A stretch of 64,000 bases of DNA from DASVCN01 sp040905665 (GCA_040905665.1 JBBDRD010000036.1:1-64000); one strand, 5' to 3'. Shown: positions 16,837 through 25,773, counted from the stretch's first letter. Program-made: numbers and translations. Notes: a model not told the origin generated them from the letters alone.

Positions 16837-17216
16837 GCGAGGAGCCCAAGCACACCTTCTCGGCACGAGAGATCGTGCTGGAGTTCTTCCCGGCTACCGA
16901 TTCACGCCTCGTCCCCAAGGGCCACGCCTACCAACTCGACCGTAGCGGAGATGGTTCGCTGATAATCCGTGACCGTCAGGAGCGTGAGCTGGGGCGGCTG
17001 CTTCCCGTGACGGAAGCGGGTAGTTCCAGTACTCAGCTTTGTTGTGACCTGTGCGGCTGGAACGGTATTCGCCAGTACCTACAGATATTGAGGGCAGAGG
17101 TGCCTGGGTCCAACGGCCGCCGCTTTCGTTACCTCACCGCCTGCCGCAATACCCAGGACTGCGAAGCGAGACGACTCGATGACGAGCCGGTTCGGATGCT
17201 GCTCGAGGACAACTGA
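16833..17216 (+). CDS. Hypothetical Cys-rich protein coupled to ribH, 127 aa
   Basis: The GTG start overlaps the ribH stop by four bases. The C-terminal half has a possible zinc-binding treble clef: CCDLCGW, then CRNTQDC about 30 residues later. The N-terminal half is acidic (SAREIVLEFFPATDSRLVP). I do not recognise the family. Treble-clef domains of similar layout occur at the C termini of elongation-factor-binding proteins, but the match is not good enough to claim. Tight coupling suggests shared expression rather than a shared pathway. Confidence 0.65.
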   Translation: MSEEPKHTFSAREIVLEFFPATDSRLVPKGHAYQLDRSGDGSLIIRDRQERELGRLLPVTEAGSSSTQLCCDLCGWNGIRQYLQILRAEVPGSNGRRFRYLTACRNTQDCEARRLDDEPVRMLLEDN

Positions 17217-17226
17217 CTCGGGCCCG

Positions 17227-17928
17227 TCAGTCGTCGAGACACTGTTCGAGCCACTTTTCGGCCAATCTCCTGCCGCTTCGCGTGTAGAGTTGATCGGTAT
17301 AGGTGTCGACCGGACGCACTCTCAGCAGTTTGTCTCGTGACTCCAGCCGAAAGCGGCGCCGAGCCCCAACACTGCGGTCACTGCGGCCGTAGACGGCAAC
17401 TACCCTTATCTCGACGGTCTGGACGCCTCCTAGCGCCGTTGGGCCCAGCCACTTCTCACCCTCTAGCGGACTCTGACCCGCGATGTTCTCCAGGATCTGT
17501 TCAAAGCTTCCCAGCCGCATCATGTCCCCTTGTCGCAACGGTCCTTGACGTATGGCGTTTTCCAGCTCCACCTGGCCGAGTTCATGATCCTCGGGAAGTT
17601 CGACCTCCCTGCCCAGGGCGAGCGAGCTCTCACCGTCTTCTCCCACCCCGGCGGCCCGAACGCACTCCACATGGATAATGTCCTGGCTCAAGTTCACGAG
17701 CAGGCAGTGCGAGTTCGGCCCAAAGCCTTGGGTTTGGTGGATAAGCATCCGCGGTTGACGGCGCCGCCGGTAGTCGTTGTACATCAGCTGCAACCACACC
17801 AGCCATACGAGCAAGGTCGCCAGCGTCAGCAGATTCGAGAGGAGCCCGGTATTGTTCGCCAGCCATTCGAATATCGCTTCGATCGTTCGCCCCCAGTCTC
17901 CTGCTTCTCGGCCCACCGTTCGACCCAT
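17227..17928 (-). CDS. Membrane-anchored hypothetical protein, 233 aa
   Basis: One membrane helix near residues 28-48 (LLSNLLTLATLLVWLVWLQL) is followed by a basic stop-transfer stretch (NDYRRRRQPRM). The remaining roughly 175 residues form a soluble, mixed alpha/beta region probably in the cytoplasm. I do not recognise a family. The gene's 5' region holds a tandem array of 15-bp units that contain -35-like TTGAAA and -10-like motifs; TAGGTC lies seven bases before the ATG. It is convergent with the ribH pair. Confidence 0.65.
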   Translation of the reverse strand: MGRTVGREAGDWGRTIEAIFEWLANNTGLLSNLLTLATLLVWLVWLQLMYNDYRRRRQPRMLIHQTQGFGPNSHCLLVNLSQDIIHVECVRAAGVGEDGESSLALGREVELPEDHELGQVELENAIRQGPLRQGDMMRLGSFEQILENIAGQSPLEGEKWLGPTALGGVQTVEIRVVAVYGRSDRSVGARRRFRLESRDKLLRVRPVDTYTDQLYTRSGRRLAEKWLEQCLDD

Positions 17929-17936
17929 CGGGCAAG

Positions 17937-18011
17937 ACCTACTCGTTTAAGACCTATCGTTTCAAAACCTATCGTTTTAAAACCTATCGTTTCAAAGCCT
18001 TGCGTTTACAA
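17937..18011 (-). repeat. 15-bp tandem array upstream of a membrane-protein gene
   Basis: Five units of ACCTATCGTTTCAAA (plus-strand form) follow one another, three nearly identical and the outer two diverged. On the minus strand each unit reads TTTGAAACGATAGGT. So every repeat carries a -35-like TTGAAA and a GATAGGT that resembles a -10 box. The array ends nine bases before the start of the gene at 17928. Confidence 0.9.
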
Positions 18012-18048
18012 CCTAGCAATGAAGCGGATGCTGAATTGCGAGTTGGCA

Positions 18049-18582
18049 TCAGGGCCGGGCGGGTCGTTTGCGCAGGGAGAGCAGCCCATGGAGGTTCACG
18101 GCGAAGTGCGCCAGCACGGCGGTCCACAAGCTGCCGGTGAGCAGCACTGCGTAACCGAAGAGGACACCCGCAGCGACGCTATAAGCGCTAAACGACCAGC
18201 CGCGGCGCGAGATCGGGTGAAGTGCGCCAAAGATTAGTGCTTGACCCCAGACGCCGGTGAGCTGCATCAGGGCGCCACGGAAGAAGAGTTCTTCGCCGCC
18301 GGCGGTCGCCACCGACAGCAGCACGGCCGTGATCTGAGAAAGCCGAAGGCGGCCCAGGGCGGTCTCGAGGACCCTACTTGCGTAGTGAAAAGAGGGGAGG
18401 GTGCGTTCCAAGAGCCAAGCGCCCGCCAGCAGGAGTGCCGCAAGGCCGGCGGCCGCCAGGACAATCGTGGCGAGTCCAGCCGTCGGCGGCAGGTCCGGCG
18501 GGAAGAGCGCAACCCAGATGGCCCCGATCAGCCCGATGAGCAGCGAGGGGAGAAAGGGGAGCCAGCTGTGCCTCGTTCTCAA
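18049..18582 (-). CDS. CPBP/CAAX-type intramembrane metalloprotease
   Basis: The 177-residue membrane protein has four or more hydrophobic helices. It carries the ABI/CPBP motifs: EE in GGEELFFRGAL, the FGALHP His, and the AHFAVN His/Asn motif. These residues coordinate the catalytic metal in the membrane. Bacterial members are linked to peptide maturation or immunity, but no bacteriocin gene is nearby. The TTG start 12 bases after the cca stop suggests the two genes are cotranscribed. Confidence 0.85.
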   Translation of the reverse strand: MRTRHSWLPFLPSLLIGLIGAIWVALFPPDLPPTAGLATIVLAAAGLAALLLAGAWLLERTLPSFHYASRVLETALGRLRLSQITAVLLSVATAGGEELFFRGALMQLTGVWGQALIFGALHPISRRGWSFSAYSVAAGVLFGYAVLLTGSLWTAVLAHFAVNLHGLLSLRKRPARP

Positions 18583-18594
18583 CCAAATCAGCTC

Positions 18595-19944
18595 TCAGGT
18601 AACCCAGCCATGCGCGCTGGCAAGCTTCCGCAGCGCTACGACCGCCTCATTGCGGTCCGAAATGTCCCCCACGGCTCGTGCCTCTCCCAGGAAACGTAAA
18701 GCTTCGCCTATCTGCGGCCCTTCGCGAAGACCCAGCAGCTCCATTACTTCACTTCCGTCCAGCAGCGGTGCTAGGGGAGGGGACTCCTCGATGATCGCCA
18801 CGATCCGGGCGAGAGCCGTGCGATAGGAACGCCGGGTGGCCTCGCTGGAAAGTGGACCCCGTGCCGCTTCACGATCGGCGATCATCAGCTTTAGTAGATC
18901 GGGTAGCAGTTCACGCCGGCGGTGGGTGAAGCGTCTGGCCTGACGCTCGTCGCGAGGCAGCGGCAGCATGTGATAGCGCACCAGCCCCACAATTTTATCG
19001 ACCTCCTGGGCCGAACGGCGCAACCGCCGCATGGCTGCCCTGGCCGACTCGGCGCCCCGACGATCGTGACCGTAGAAACGGATGCGGCCGTCCTCGCCGC
19101 GTTCGCGGGTAAGCGGCTTACCAATATCGTGGAGGAGTACGGCCCAGCGCAACTCGATACCGGCATCGGGGAAGATTGTCGCCAGCCGCTGTAGCGCTTC
19201 AAGGCTGTGATCGAGCACGTCGAGATGATGGAAGCCGCCCTGGTCGACCCCGCGTGCTCCCGCCAGCTCGGGTAGGACCACTCCCAGCAAGCCAAGGCCC
19301 TCGAGTTCGGACATCGCCGAGCCGGGAGCCGCTGCTCGCAAGATCCCGTCGAGCTCCTCGCGGATGCGTTCCCAAGCAGGGAGCGGCTGCTCGCCGTTAT
19401 CGAGACATTGAGCAGCCTGACGGATGGCCGCCCGGGTGCGGGGCTCGATGCTGAACCCCAGGCGCGCCCCAAGCCGCACGGCACGCAAGAGGCGAAGTGG
19501 GTCCTGGCGCAACGCCTCTTCGGAAGTCATCCGCAGCACCTTGCGCCGAAGATCGGCTAGGCCGTTGCATACGTCCTTGACCTCCCCTTGGCCATCCGCC
19601 GCCAGGGCGTTTACCGTGAAGTCGCGCGCACGGAGGTCTTGCTCGAGCGTTCCACGGAGCGGGATGAAGTCTAGCGTCCGCTCGCCGCTGATGAGCCGCC
19701 AGTGCCTGCGCGCCTCGTCGAGCACGAAAGGATTGGCGCCCAGCGAGGCGCCAATAGCGTGCGCCTGCTCCTTTGGGTTAGCGACCAGCCAATCGAGATC
19801 GGTGCACGGTATCCCGAGCAGCGTGTCGCGAACAGCCCCGCCAACGAGGTACGCGCCGCCGGCCGGCACTGGTCCGAAGGCGCTCATATCGATCCGAGCG
19901 GGACGCTTGGACAACATCGAGAGTAGCGGGTGACGCCTCCCCAT
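18595..19944 (-). CDS. cca: tRNA nucleotidyltransferase/poly(A) polymerase family with HD domain
   Basis: The 449-residue protein has the class II nucleotidyltransferase head: YLVGGAVRDTLLG, the catalytic TDLDW, and RARDFTVNALA. The RNA-binding neck and body follow. An HD phosphohydrolase segment contains HHLDVLDHSLEAL and LLHDIGKP. It would add or repair the 3' CCA of tRNAs; separate A- and CC-adding enzymes exist in Deinococcus, so the specificity (CCA, CC or A) cannot be read from sequence. M1 is uncertain; ATG 19917 is an alternative. It is divergent from coaE, 66 bp away. Confidence 0.88.
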   Translation of the reverse strand: MGRRHPLLSMLSKRPARIDMSAFGPVPAGGAYLVGGAVRDTLLGIPCTDLDWLVANPKEQAHAIGASLGANPFVLDEARRHWRLISGERTLDFIPLRGTLEQDLRARDFTVNALAADGQGEVKDVCNGLADLRRKVLRMTSEEALRQDPLRLLRAVRLGARLGFSIEPRTRAAIRQAAQCLDNGEQPLPAWERIREELDGILRAAAPGSAMSELEGLGLLGVVLPELAGARGVDQGGFHHLDVLDHSLEALQRLATIFPDAGIELRWAVLLHDIGKPLTRERGEDGRIRFYGHDRRGAESARAAMRRLRRSAQEVDKIVGLVRYHMLPLPRDERQARRFTHRRRELLPDLLKLMIADREAARGPLSSEATRRSYRTALARIVAIIEESPPLAPLLDGSEVMELLGLREGPQIGEALRFLGEARAVGDISDRNEAVVALRKLASAHGWVT

Positions 19945-20010
19945 ACCCCATTGAAGCAGGAATGGGCGGCTACCGGGCCAGTTCTATCGGCCGGTAGGTT
20001 TTAATTGGGC

Positions 20011-20613
20011 ATGGTAAAGCTGATCGGCCTCACCGGCAATATCGGCTCCGGCAAGTCGACGGCAGCGAAAATGCTGGAGGAGCGCGGAGCTGCGGTAATC
20101 GACGCCGACGCCCTGGCGCGCCAGGCGACCCAGGATTCAGCGGTCCTGCAGCGAATAACCGAGGAGTTGGGCGAGAATCTGGTGATAGCGGACGGTTCGC
20201 TCGACCGGCGCAAGGTGGCGGCGCTGGTGTTCGCCAACCCGCAAGCGCGCAAGCGGCTCGAGGGCATCATTCATCCCTGGGTGAGGGCGCGTTCGAGGGC
20301 GCTGCAGGGCAGGCTGATCGAGTCACCCGAGCCGCCACCGATGATCGTCCACGACATCCCACTACTCTTCGAGAGTGGACTCGAGAGCAGTTTCGACGCA
20401 GTCGTAGTAGTTAGCGCCCCACAGGAGGTGCGCGCCGCCAGAGCGGCCGCCCGGCAGCAACTGTCGAACGATGAGTTTCGTGCGCGCGACCGGGCTCAGC
20501 TGCCGCTGGAGCAAAAGCAGTCACGAGCCGATTGGGTACTCGACAACAGCGGCGACCTGGCCTCTTTGGAGGAACAGGTCGCCGCGCTGTGGTCTCGCCT
20601 GCTTACCAGTTGA
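20011..20613 (+). CDS. coaE: Dephospho-CoA kinase
   Basis: The 200-residue P-loop kinase phosphorylates dephospho-CoA in the last step of coenzyme A synthesis. The P-loop is GLTGNIGSGKST, followed by the substrate region DADALARQAT and DIPLLFESG. RAAAR...Q in the lid and a C-terminal LDNSGDLASLEEQV match the family. ATG 20011 follows TTTAAT by five bases, without a Shine-Dalgarno. The last 11 bases overlap the 3' end of the convergent DUF3352-like gene. Confidence 0.95.
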   Translation: MVKLIGLTGNIGSGKSTAAKMLEERGAAVIDADALARQATQDSAVLQRITEELGENLVIADGSLDRRKVAALVFANPQARKRLEGIIHPWVRARSRALQGRLIESPEPPPMIVHDIPLLFESGLESSFDAVVVVSAPQEVRAARAAARQQLSNDEFRARDRAQLPLEQKQSRADWVLDNSGDLASLEEQVAALWSRLLTS

Positions 20614-22339
20614 TCTCGGCCTGCCCGTAGGTGCGTTGCACCCCGGCGCCTTCGGTGACCGAATAGCTGAAGCTGCCGCCCGCCCGCTCAGCCAGGAACC
20701 GGAAGTACTCTTCGATCGCAGTGCCCGCGCTCTCGAGTGCGTCGAAGTCGATATCGCCGCCGCTCATGCCTGCGAAAGTCTGCATCTGGACCGCCATCTG
20801 GGCGCCGGTCTGGGCGAGCGTTTCCTGCATGTCGTTCAGGCTGAACGAGGTGGCCTCCTGCGGAATCTCGCCCACCAGACGCTCGAGCTCGCCCTGGAGA
20901 CCGCCGCCCGAAGCACGCGCGGCAAACGCCCGATCGATAGCCTCGTCGGAGGTACCGATGAGTACCCAACCGTCGCTCACGCCGTAGGCTACCGAGACAC
21001 CAGGTGCGATCCCGAACGAGGTCACCTGCACTCCGCTCGAGTCGCGCTGCTCAATGGCCGGTGCGCCGCTACCCGATGGATCGGCGAAGCCGGCAACCAT
21101 GCCGCCCGCCATTCCAAACAGCATGGAGAGGCCCTGGCCGGCTGCGGCCTCGTCGGTCGTCTCCAGCAGGTAGACGACCTCGCCCAGCAGGTTCTCACTC
21201 GGAACTCCCGGCGCTACCGGACTTCCGAGTTCGCCGGTGATGGTCGCGGCCTGAGTTCCCATCCAGTCGAATAGGGTGGCGCGGATGTCGATGCCGGTAA
21301 ACTGCATGACCATCTGATCGAGGTCTGGGTTGCCTAGTTCGTCGGCGGAGCGTGCCAGCTCACTCAGATAGTTCCACCACCCGGGCAGGTCGAGGTGAAC
21401 GACGCTCACTCCCAGTGCATCTGGGTGTACGAACTGCAGCGGGTCACGCGAAGCGGGCTCCTGCCCCACCAGCAGGGCCGAGAGGGCGGGGTCGCCGGCG
21501 CCCGGAATCCGGATGGATGCCGATTCCAGGCCATCGTCCTCGATCGACACGATGCTGCCGCCGGTACCGATAGCCTGCAGGCCGCTCAGGGCCCGGGCAA
21601 TCAGCAGGTCGTAGCCGATGCCGGTTCCCAGAGGCTGGAGTGCCGCGGCGAGCTGTTCGTAGTCGAGGAAAGCGTAGCCGTTCGCTTCGCCCAACTCACC
21701 CAGAGTGGATTCGTAGCCATCACCGGATGTGAAGCCGGCCTCGCCCGAGCCGGCCAGTCGACGCAACACGCCGCGCAGAACTTCCGGATTGGTGGACGCC
21801 ACCACCACGTCGTTAGTCTGGCTGAGCGCCATGACCTGGAAGGGCGAGTCGTCTTCTTCGACGGTGAATTCGTAGATCGTTACCGAGCCTTCGCTCGAGC
21901 TCTGCGCACCCTCGTCCTCGGCTGCCTGGCGAATGGCGTCGCCAAGATGGGCGCCTGCGTCTCCGGCGGTACGAGCGACCAGCGTGATCGCCGGCATGGG
22001 ATTGAAGCTGGAGATCGAAACGGCCAGCCAGGCGTCGTGTCCCAGCAGGTCGAGCGGATCGATTTCGGCTAGGGCCTCGGGAATCGCGCTGGCGAACTCC
22101 TCCTCGGCTTCGGCGTCGCCGCTCGCGTCCTCGCCAAAGAGCCTGCTGAGAGCGTCAGCCAGTTTCAGTCTCTCGGCCTCCTCGATGAACGGCTCGAGTT
22201 TGTCGGTGTGGGACGCCACGTCTTCGGTACCAACAGCGAAGATGGTCTCGGCGGGCAGTACCGATGCCAGGCGCTGGGCAAAAGAGGCGCCCATCAGGAG
22301 CAGCAGGATGAGGGTGATAGTCGCGGCTTGTCGTGCCAT
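20603..22339 (-). CDS. Secreted DUF3352-like protein, 578 aa
   Basis: A Sec signal peptide (ATITLILLLLMGASFAQ) leads into a large acidic extracytoplasmic protein. The layout resembles DUF3352 proteins: the start RLASVLPAETIFAVGTEDV, repeated sequences such as DAWLAVSISSFNP and PFQVMALSQTND, and alternating beta/alpha blocks. Function of the family is unknown. It has a GGAGGACCG Shine-Dalgarno. The 3' end overlaps coaE tail-to-tail. It lies downstream of the transketolase gene on the same strand, 55 bases away, and could be cotranscribed. Confidence 0.75.
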   Translation of the reverse strand: MARQAATITLILLLLMGASFAQRLASVLPAETIFAVGTEDVASHTDKLEPFIEEAERLKLADALSRLFGEDASGDAEAEEEFASAIPEALAEIDPLDLLGHDAWLAVSISSFNPMPAITLVARTAGDAGAHLGDAIRQAAEDEGAQSSSEGSVTIYEFTVEEDDSPFQVMALSQTNDVVVASTNPEVLRGVLRRLAGSGEAGFTSGDGYESTLGELGEANGYAFLDYEQLAAALQPLGTGIGYDLLIARALSGLQAIGTGGSIVSIEDDGLESASIRIPGAGDPALSALLVGQEPASRDPLQFVHPDALGVSVVHLDLPGWWNYLSELARSADELGNPDLDQMVMQFTGIDIRATLFDWMGTQAATITGELGSPVAPGVPSENLLGEVVYLLETTDEAAAGQGLSMLFGMAGGMVAGFADPSGSGAPAIEQRDSSGVQVTSFGIAPGVSVAYGVSDGWVLIGTSDEAIDRAFAARASGGGLQGELERLVGEIPQEATSFSLNDMQETLAQTGAQMAVQMQTFAGMSGGDIDFDALESAGTAIEEYFRFLAERAGGSFSYSVTEGAGVQRTYGQAEINW

Positions 22340-22393
22340 TCGGTCCTCCTTGGAGTGCTTGCAATGGTACCGCCAATGAGGCGCCGGTGATGC

Positions 22394-24313
22394 TCACTGT
22401 TGCCGCAGCGCCTCGATCCGCTTGACGATGTCGTCGGTACCGAGGCCCTGATGGCCCAGCTGAGCCCAGGTACCGCCTTCGCCTACCTTGCTGACGCCGA
22501 GAGAGGCGTAGCTGGGCGCGTAGCCGCGCTCCAGCAACCAGCTGCCGAAGCGGCTTCCCAGGCCGGTGCGGCTGTTGAGCCCCTCTGCCACCAGCACGAA
22601 GGGTGAGGAACCGAGGCGAGCCATTACCTCTTCGTCGACCACGTTCAGGGTGGGCTTGTTGATGAGTCCCACGTCGACGCCCCGCGCCCGGAGCTGCTCG
22701 ACGGCGTCGAGCGACCGGTATAGCATCTCACCGAACGAAACGACCCAACCGGCCCTGCCTTCACGGATCACTTCGTCCTTGCCGGGCTCGAATCGGTAGC
22801 CGTTGGCCGGATCGTAGAGCCGGTTACCCTGCTCGTCAAGTACGAACGGAACCTCGGAGCGGGTGCTAAAGAGAAAGCGCACCCCCTCATCCCATAGCAC
22901 CCTCCGAACGACCGACTCGAACTGGTGAGCGTCGGCGGGGAAGTAGAGCGGGGTGACGCCCTGCTGCTCGACGCCGTTGTCGGCGAAGAAGACGTTGATG
23001 CCAAAGTGACTGGTGTTGTCGGCGATGGCGTCGACGCCCGCATGAGAGAAGTGACAGAGGACATTGGAGCGGTTGAGCCGGGCCATCGTAACTTCGGAGA
23101 GGATCATCTCCAGGAAAGCCGAGAAGGTCGAGAACACGCCCGTGCGTCCCTCTTCGAAGCCGAAGCCGGCGGCGGCCGAGAAGTTGCCGCGCTCCATCAC
23201 CCCCGACGTCACGAACACCTCCGGGTGCCGCTTGGCGATCGTGTCGAGCCCGGTGGAGCCGGCCAAGTCGCTGTCGATGACCATGATCTTGGCACTACGC
23301 TCCGCAGCAGGCAGCTCGTCGATCAGGTCCGAGACCGCCTTGCCGAAGGTCTTGCGGTTCGAGCCGAGCTCCTCACTGGAGCCCAGGTAGCGACAACTAA
23401 CGGTGTGCTTGGTGACGTTACTCAGGTACTCCGCCGCTTGCTCGTGCCCATGTGCCAGGAGATACTCGCTGGCCGCGTCGACCCCTATCACCTCGTGCCC
23501 AGCCGGCTTTCCTTCGATCTTTGGCAATCCCGGCGCCATCAAGCGGCGATTGATTACCGCAACCGGGCCCCGTTGTTCGATGGCGCGCTGGAAGCGGGCG
23601 TAAACCGAATCGAAGTCCTCACCCTCACCGTCAAGGGCAGTCAACCCGTGCCCCTCCAAGGTGCGGGTCATATCGAAACCGGGCAGGTACTCGCTAGGGT
23701 GACCGGCGATGGTGACGTTGTTGTCGTCCAGCAGGAGCTTGACGTTCAGCTCTTTGGCGACCGCCAGGCGGGCTGCCTCGGCATCGTTCCCTTCCATCTG
23801 GGAGCCATCGGAGCCCAGCAGGATGACGGCCTTTTCCGGGTTCGCCATCGCCACGCCGTTTACATATGGCCACAAGTGTCCCAGGCGTCCGGAAGCGAAG
23901 CCTATGGCGCGGTCCTTGTCGATCTCCGGGTGGCCGTAGAGCGCCCGGTTCTCTTCACGGTAGTAGAGGAGCTCCTCGAACGGCATCGCCCCGTTGAAGG
24001 CCGATAGCGCGTACTGAAGCGCGACTCGGTGCCCCGCCTCGTCGAACAGCACCGGGTAGATTCGCTCTGAGCCGCGCATGAAGCCATCGGCTAAGAGTGC
24101 CTCGGGCACGACGTCGTACGCCCCTCCGGTGTGGCCCGAGAGGCCCCTGGCGCCCGCTACCGCCGTGAAGAACACGATGACGTCGCGCATGAGGCCGATA
24201 TTCGTCTCCCACTGACCGCGCTGCTCGCGAGTCAGTTCCCGCTTGCCGGGATCGAGAGTGAGGGGCCGGTAGTTAGTAACGTCCAGGGGGAACGTCGTGG
24301 ATGGGACGGTCAT
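22394..24313 (-). CDS. Divergent transketolase-like thiamine diphosphate enzyme
   Basis: The 639-residue protein has the transketolase layout. The ThDP/metal-binding segment reads GSDGSQMEGNDAEAARLA then LLLDDNNVTIAGH. A pyrimidine-binding domain follows (about 330-500), then a C-terminal domain. Several usual signatures are altered. The substrate loop SGHPGxPxG reads SGHTGGAYD, and the usual GDGCxxEG reads GSDGSQMEG. That makes it a divergent subfamily rather than the standard pentose-phosphate enzyme. ATG 24313 is set by GGAGGTAAGC directly upstream. A thioesterase gene starts 17 bases beyond, on the same strand and upstream. Confidence 0.85.
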   Translation of the reverse strand: MTVPSTTFPLDVTNYRPLTLDPGKRELTREQRGQWETNIGLMRDVIVFFTAVAGARGLSGHTGGAYDVVPEALLADGFMRGSERIYPVLFDEAGHRVALQYALSAFNGAMPFEELLYYREENRALYGHPEIDKDRAIGFASGRLGHLWPYVNGVAMANPEKAVILLGSDGSQMEGNDAEAARLAVAKELNVKLLLDDNNVTIAGHPSEYLPGFDMTRTLEGHGLTALDGEGEDFDSVYARFQRAIEQRGPVAVINRRLMAPGLPKIEGKPAGHEVIGVDAASEYLLAHGHEQAAEYLSNVTKHTVSCRYLGSSEELGSNRKTFGKAVSDLIDELPAAERSAKIMVIDSDLAGSTGLDTIAKRHPEVFVTSGVMERGNFSAAAGFGFEEGRTGVFSTFSAFLEMILSEVTMARLNRSNVLCHFSHAGVDAIADNTSHFGINVFFADNGVEQQGVTPLYFPADAHQFESVVRRVLWDEGVRFLFSTRSEVPFVLDEQGNRLYDPANGYRFEPGKDEVIREGRAGWVVSFGEMLYRSLDAVEQLRARGVDVGLINKPTLNVVDEEVMARLGSSPFVLVAEGLNSRTGLGSRFGSWLLERGYAPSYASLGVSKVGEGGTWAQLGHQGLGTDDIVKRIEALRQQ

Positions 24314-24329
24314 GCTTACCTCCGGGGTT

Positions 24330-24833
24330 CTAGTCGTCCTGCGTTGCCTGATGGCCTTTCCGGCTGCGGCGCCGGTCGATGTCGTCGCGCACCCTTTGGG
24401 CCGTCTCCCAGTGATGACGCTCGAGCTCGGTCTCGACCCGCAGCGCCGGCACCGGTGTCGGACGGCTGTCCTTGCCCACCGCAACGAAGTTCATGTGCCC
24501 CACCGTACACAGACGACGCTCACCGGTCAGCGGGTTCTCACCGTGCACCTCGCAGCGCACGATCATGCTGGTGCGCCCGCTCCAGGCGATGCGGCTCTTG
24601 AGTTCGATGATCTCGCCTACATAGATCGGATTGCGAAAGTCGATCGGCTCGGTCGAGGCGGTCACCGCCATCTGCCTGCAAAAGCGCATGCAGGCGATAG
24701 CGGCGTTTATGTCCATCAGCTCCAACACCCGTCCGCCAAAGAGAGTACCTAGCGGATTGGTGTGGTGCGGGAAGACGGTGTCGGTGGTGACCACCCACTC
24801 CGAAACCCGCGGATCCTGTGCGTCATCGGACAT
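24330..24833 (-). CDS. Hotdog-fold acyl-CoA thioesterase
   Basis: The 167-residue protein has the hotdog signature: DTVFPHHTNPLGTLFGGRVLELMDINAAIAC, read here in two parts around the catalytic Asp (MDINAA) and the preceding GG. It continues with DFRNPIYVGEIIELKSRI. It should hydrolyse medium- or long-chain acyl-CoA in the cytoplasm. ATG 24833 follows a TATACT box by eight bases; longer open frame upstream is not conserved. It probably forms an operon with the transketolase-like gene downstream. Confidence 0.9.
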   Translation of the reverse strand: MSDDAQDPRVSEWVVTTDTVFPHHTNPLGTLFGGRVLELMDINAAIACMRFCRQMAVTASTEPIDFRNPIYVGEIIELKSRIAWSGRTSMIVRCEVHGENPLTGERRLCTVGHMNFVAVGKDSRPTPVPALRVETELERHHWETAQRVRDDIDRRRSRKGHQATQDD

Positions 24834-24841
24834 CGGCGGCC

Positions 24842-24847
24842 AGTATA
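24842..24847 (-). promoter_or_regulatory. -10 box (TATACT) of the thioesterase gene
   Basis: Read on the minus strand, TATACT is followed by eight bases and the ATG at 24833. Confidence 0.5.
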
Positions 24848-24941
24848 TGCGGCCGGCAAGTGCGGGCCGGCGGGCGGCGGCTCCGGCAGCGTCGGCTTCC
24901 GCCGTTATACTGCCGCCAGGCAAGCCTTTCGGGAGGTATCC

Positions 24942-25523
24942 ATGACGACCGGAGTCCTTAAGCAACCACTTATCGAGCGACTGGTTCCCATTCGCAGCAA
25001 GACACTCAGGGTCGCACTGCAACTGCTGCTCGGGGTTGCACTGCTGGCCGCGTTGGCGCAGTTGAGGTTCGAAATCGGAGCCGTGCCTGTTACGGGGCAA
25101 ACCTTGGGCGTGTTGCTGATAGGCGCCGCTTACGGGGCCCCCTTGGCCGGTGCGACGGTCGTCGCCTACCTCATCGCGGGCGGCCTGGGAATGCCGTTCT
25201 TCTCGAGCGGCGGCGCAGGCTGGTCGTTCTTCGCCGGCACGACCGGCGGTTATCTGCTGGGCTTCCTGCCGGCGGCGCTGCTGGTGGGCTACCTGGCGCA
25301 GAGGGGCTGGGACCGCTCGTACCGGGCGACGGCGGCCGCGATGCTCATCGGCAACCTTGTCATCTACGCCTTTGGGCTCCTCTGGTTGTCGCGCTTTGCT
25401 CCGGACCTCGCCACCACCCTGCAGTGGGGCCTGTGGCCGTTCCTGGCAGGCGATGTGTTGAAGGTGCTCACTGCCGTTGCCCTGCTTCCCACTGTCTGGA
25501 GGCTGATCGGCCGGCGCGCCTAG
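24942..25523 (+). CDS. bioY: Biotin transporter BioY
   Basis: The 193-residue membrane protein has six hydrophobic helices and the BioY signature: GAVPVTGQTLGVLLIGAAYG, AYLIAGGLGMPFFSSGGAG and FFAGTTGGYLLGF. It is the substrate-binding S component for biotin, acting alone or with a shared ECF energy-coupling module. No ECF ATPase gene is near. GGGAGGTATCC precedes the ATG. A TATACT box at about 24905 may be its promoter. The gene is divergent from the thioesterase. Confidence 0.94.
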   Translation: MTTGVLKQPLIERLVPIRSKTLRVALQLLLGVALLAALAQLRFEIGAVPVTGQTLGVLLIGAAYGAPLAGATVVAYLIAGGLGMPFFSSGGAGWSFFAGTTGGYLLGFLPAALLVGYLAQRGWDRSYRATAAAMLIGNLVIYAFGLLWLSRFAPDLATTLQWGLWPFLAGDVLKVLTAVALLPTVWRLIGRRA

Positions 25524-25773
25524 GGTTGCTGCTCGGCGGGCACGTGTCTGCTTCTATAGTCCCAGAGGCGGCAAGCGGACCGCTGGCCCCGGCAACTTCA
25601 CCGTTGCCTGTAAAACTGTCACAGGTCTCCTCCCGTATGTCCCCGATACTGTGGCAAGAAGGCCTTGGCGCCGACAGCTGATCGGCCACCGTGACGCTCT
25701 TTAATGGAGTGGTTCGCAGGGTCTTCGCAAGGTGAAGGTGGGCGGCGGGGGCTGGCACCTTGGGGGGCGATAG
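25524..25773. other. 250-bp gap between bioY and the oxidoreductase gene
   Basis: No gene is supported on either strand. It holds an inverted repeat CCTGT/ACAGG around 25608-25626. No clear promoter with both -35 and -10 boxes is seen. Confidence 0.5.

Noticed and set aside
17937..18011. CRISPR array
   Set aside because: The units are directly adjacent 15-mers without spacers, and no cas genes are present.
20603..20613. Sequencing error at the coaE/DUF3352 overlap
   Set aside because: The 11-base convergent overlap leaves both proteins with normal C-terminal ends, so it is a normal tail-to-tail overlap.
22925..24007. 360-codon open frame on the plus strand opposite the transketolase-like gene
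   Set aside because: It is a shadow of the minus-strand gene; no domain and no ribosome-binding site.
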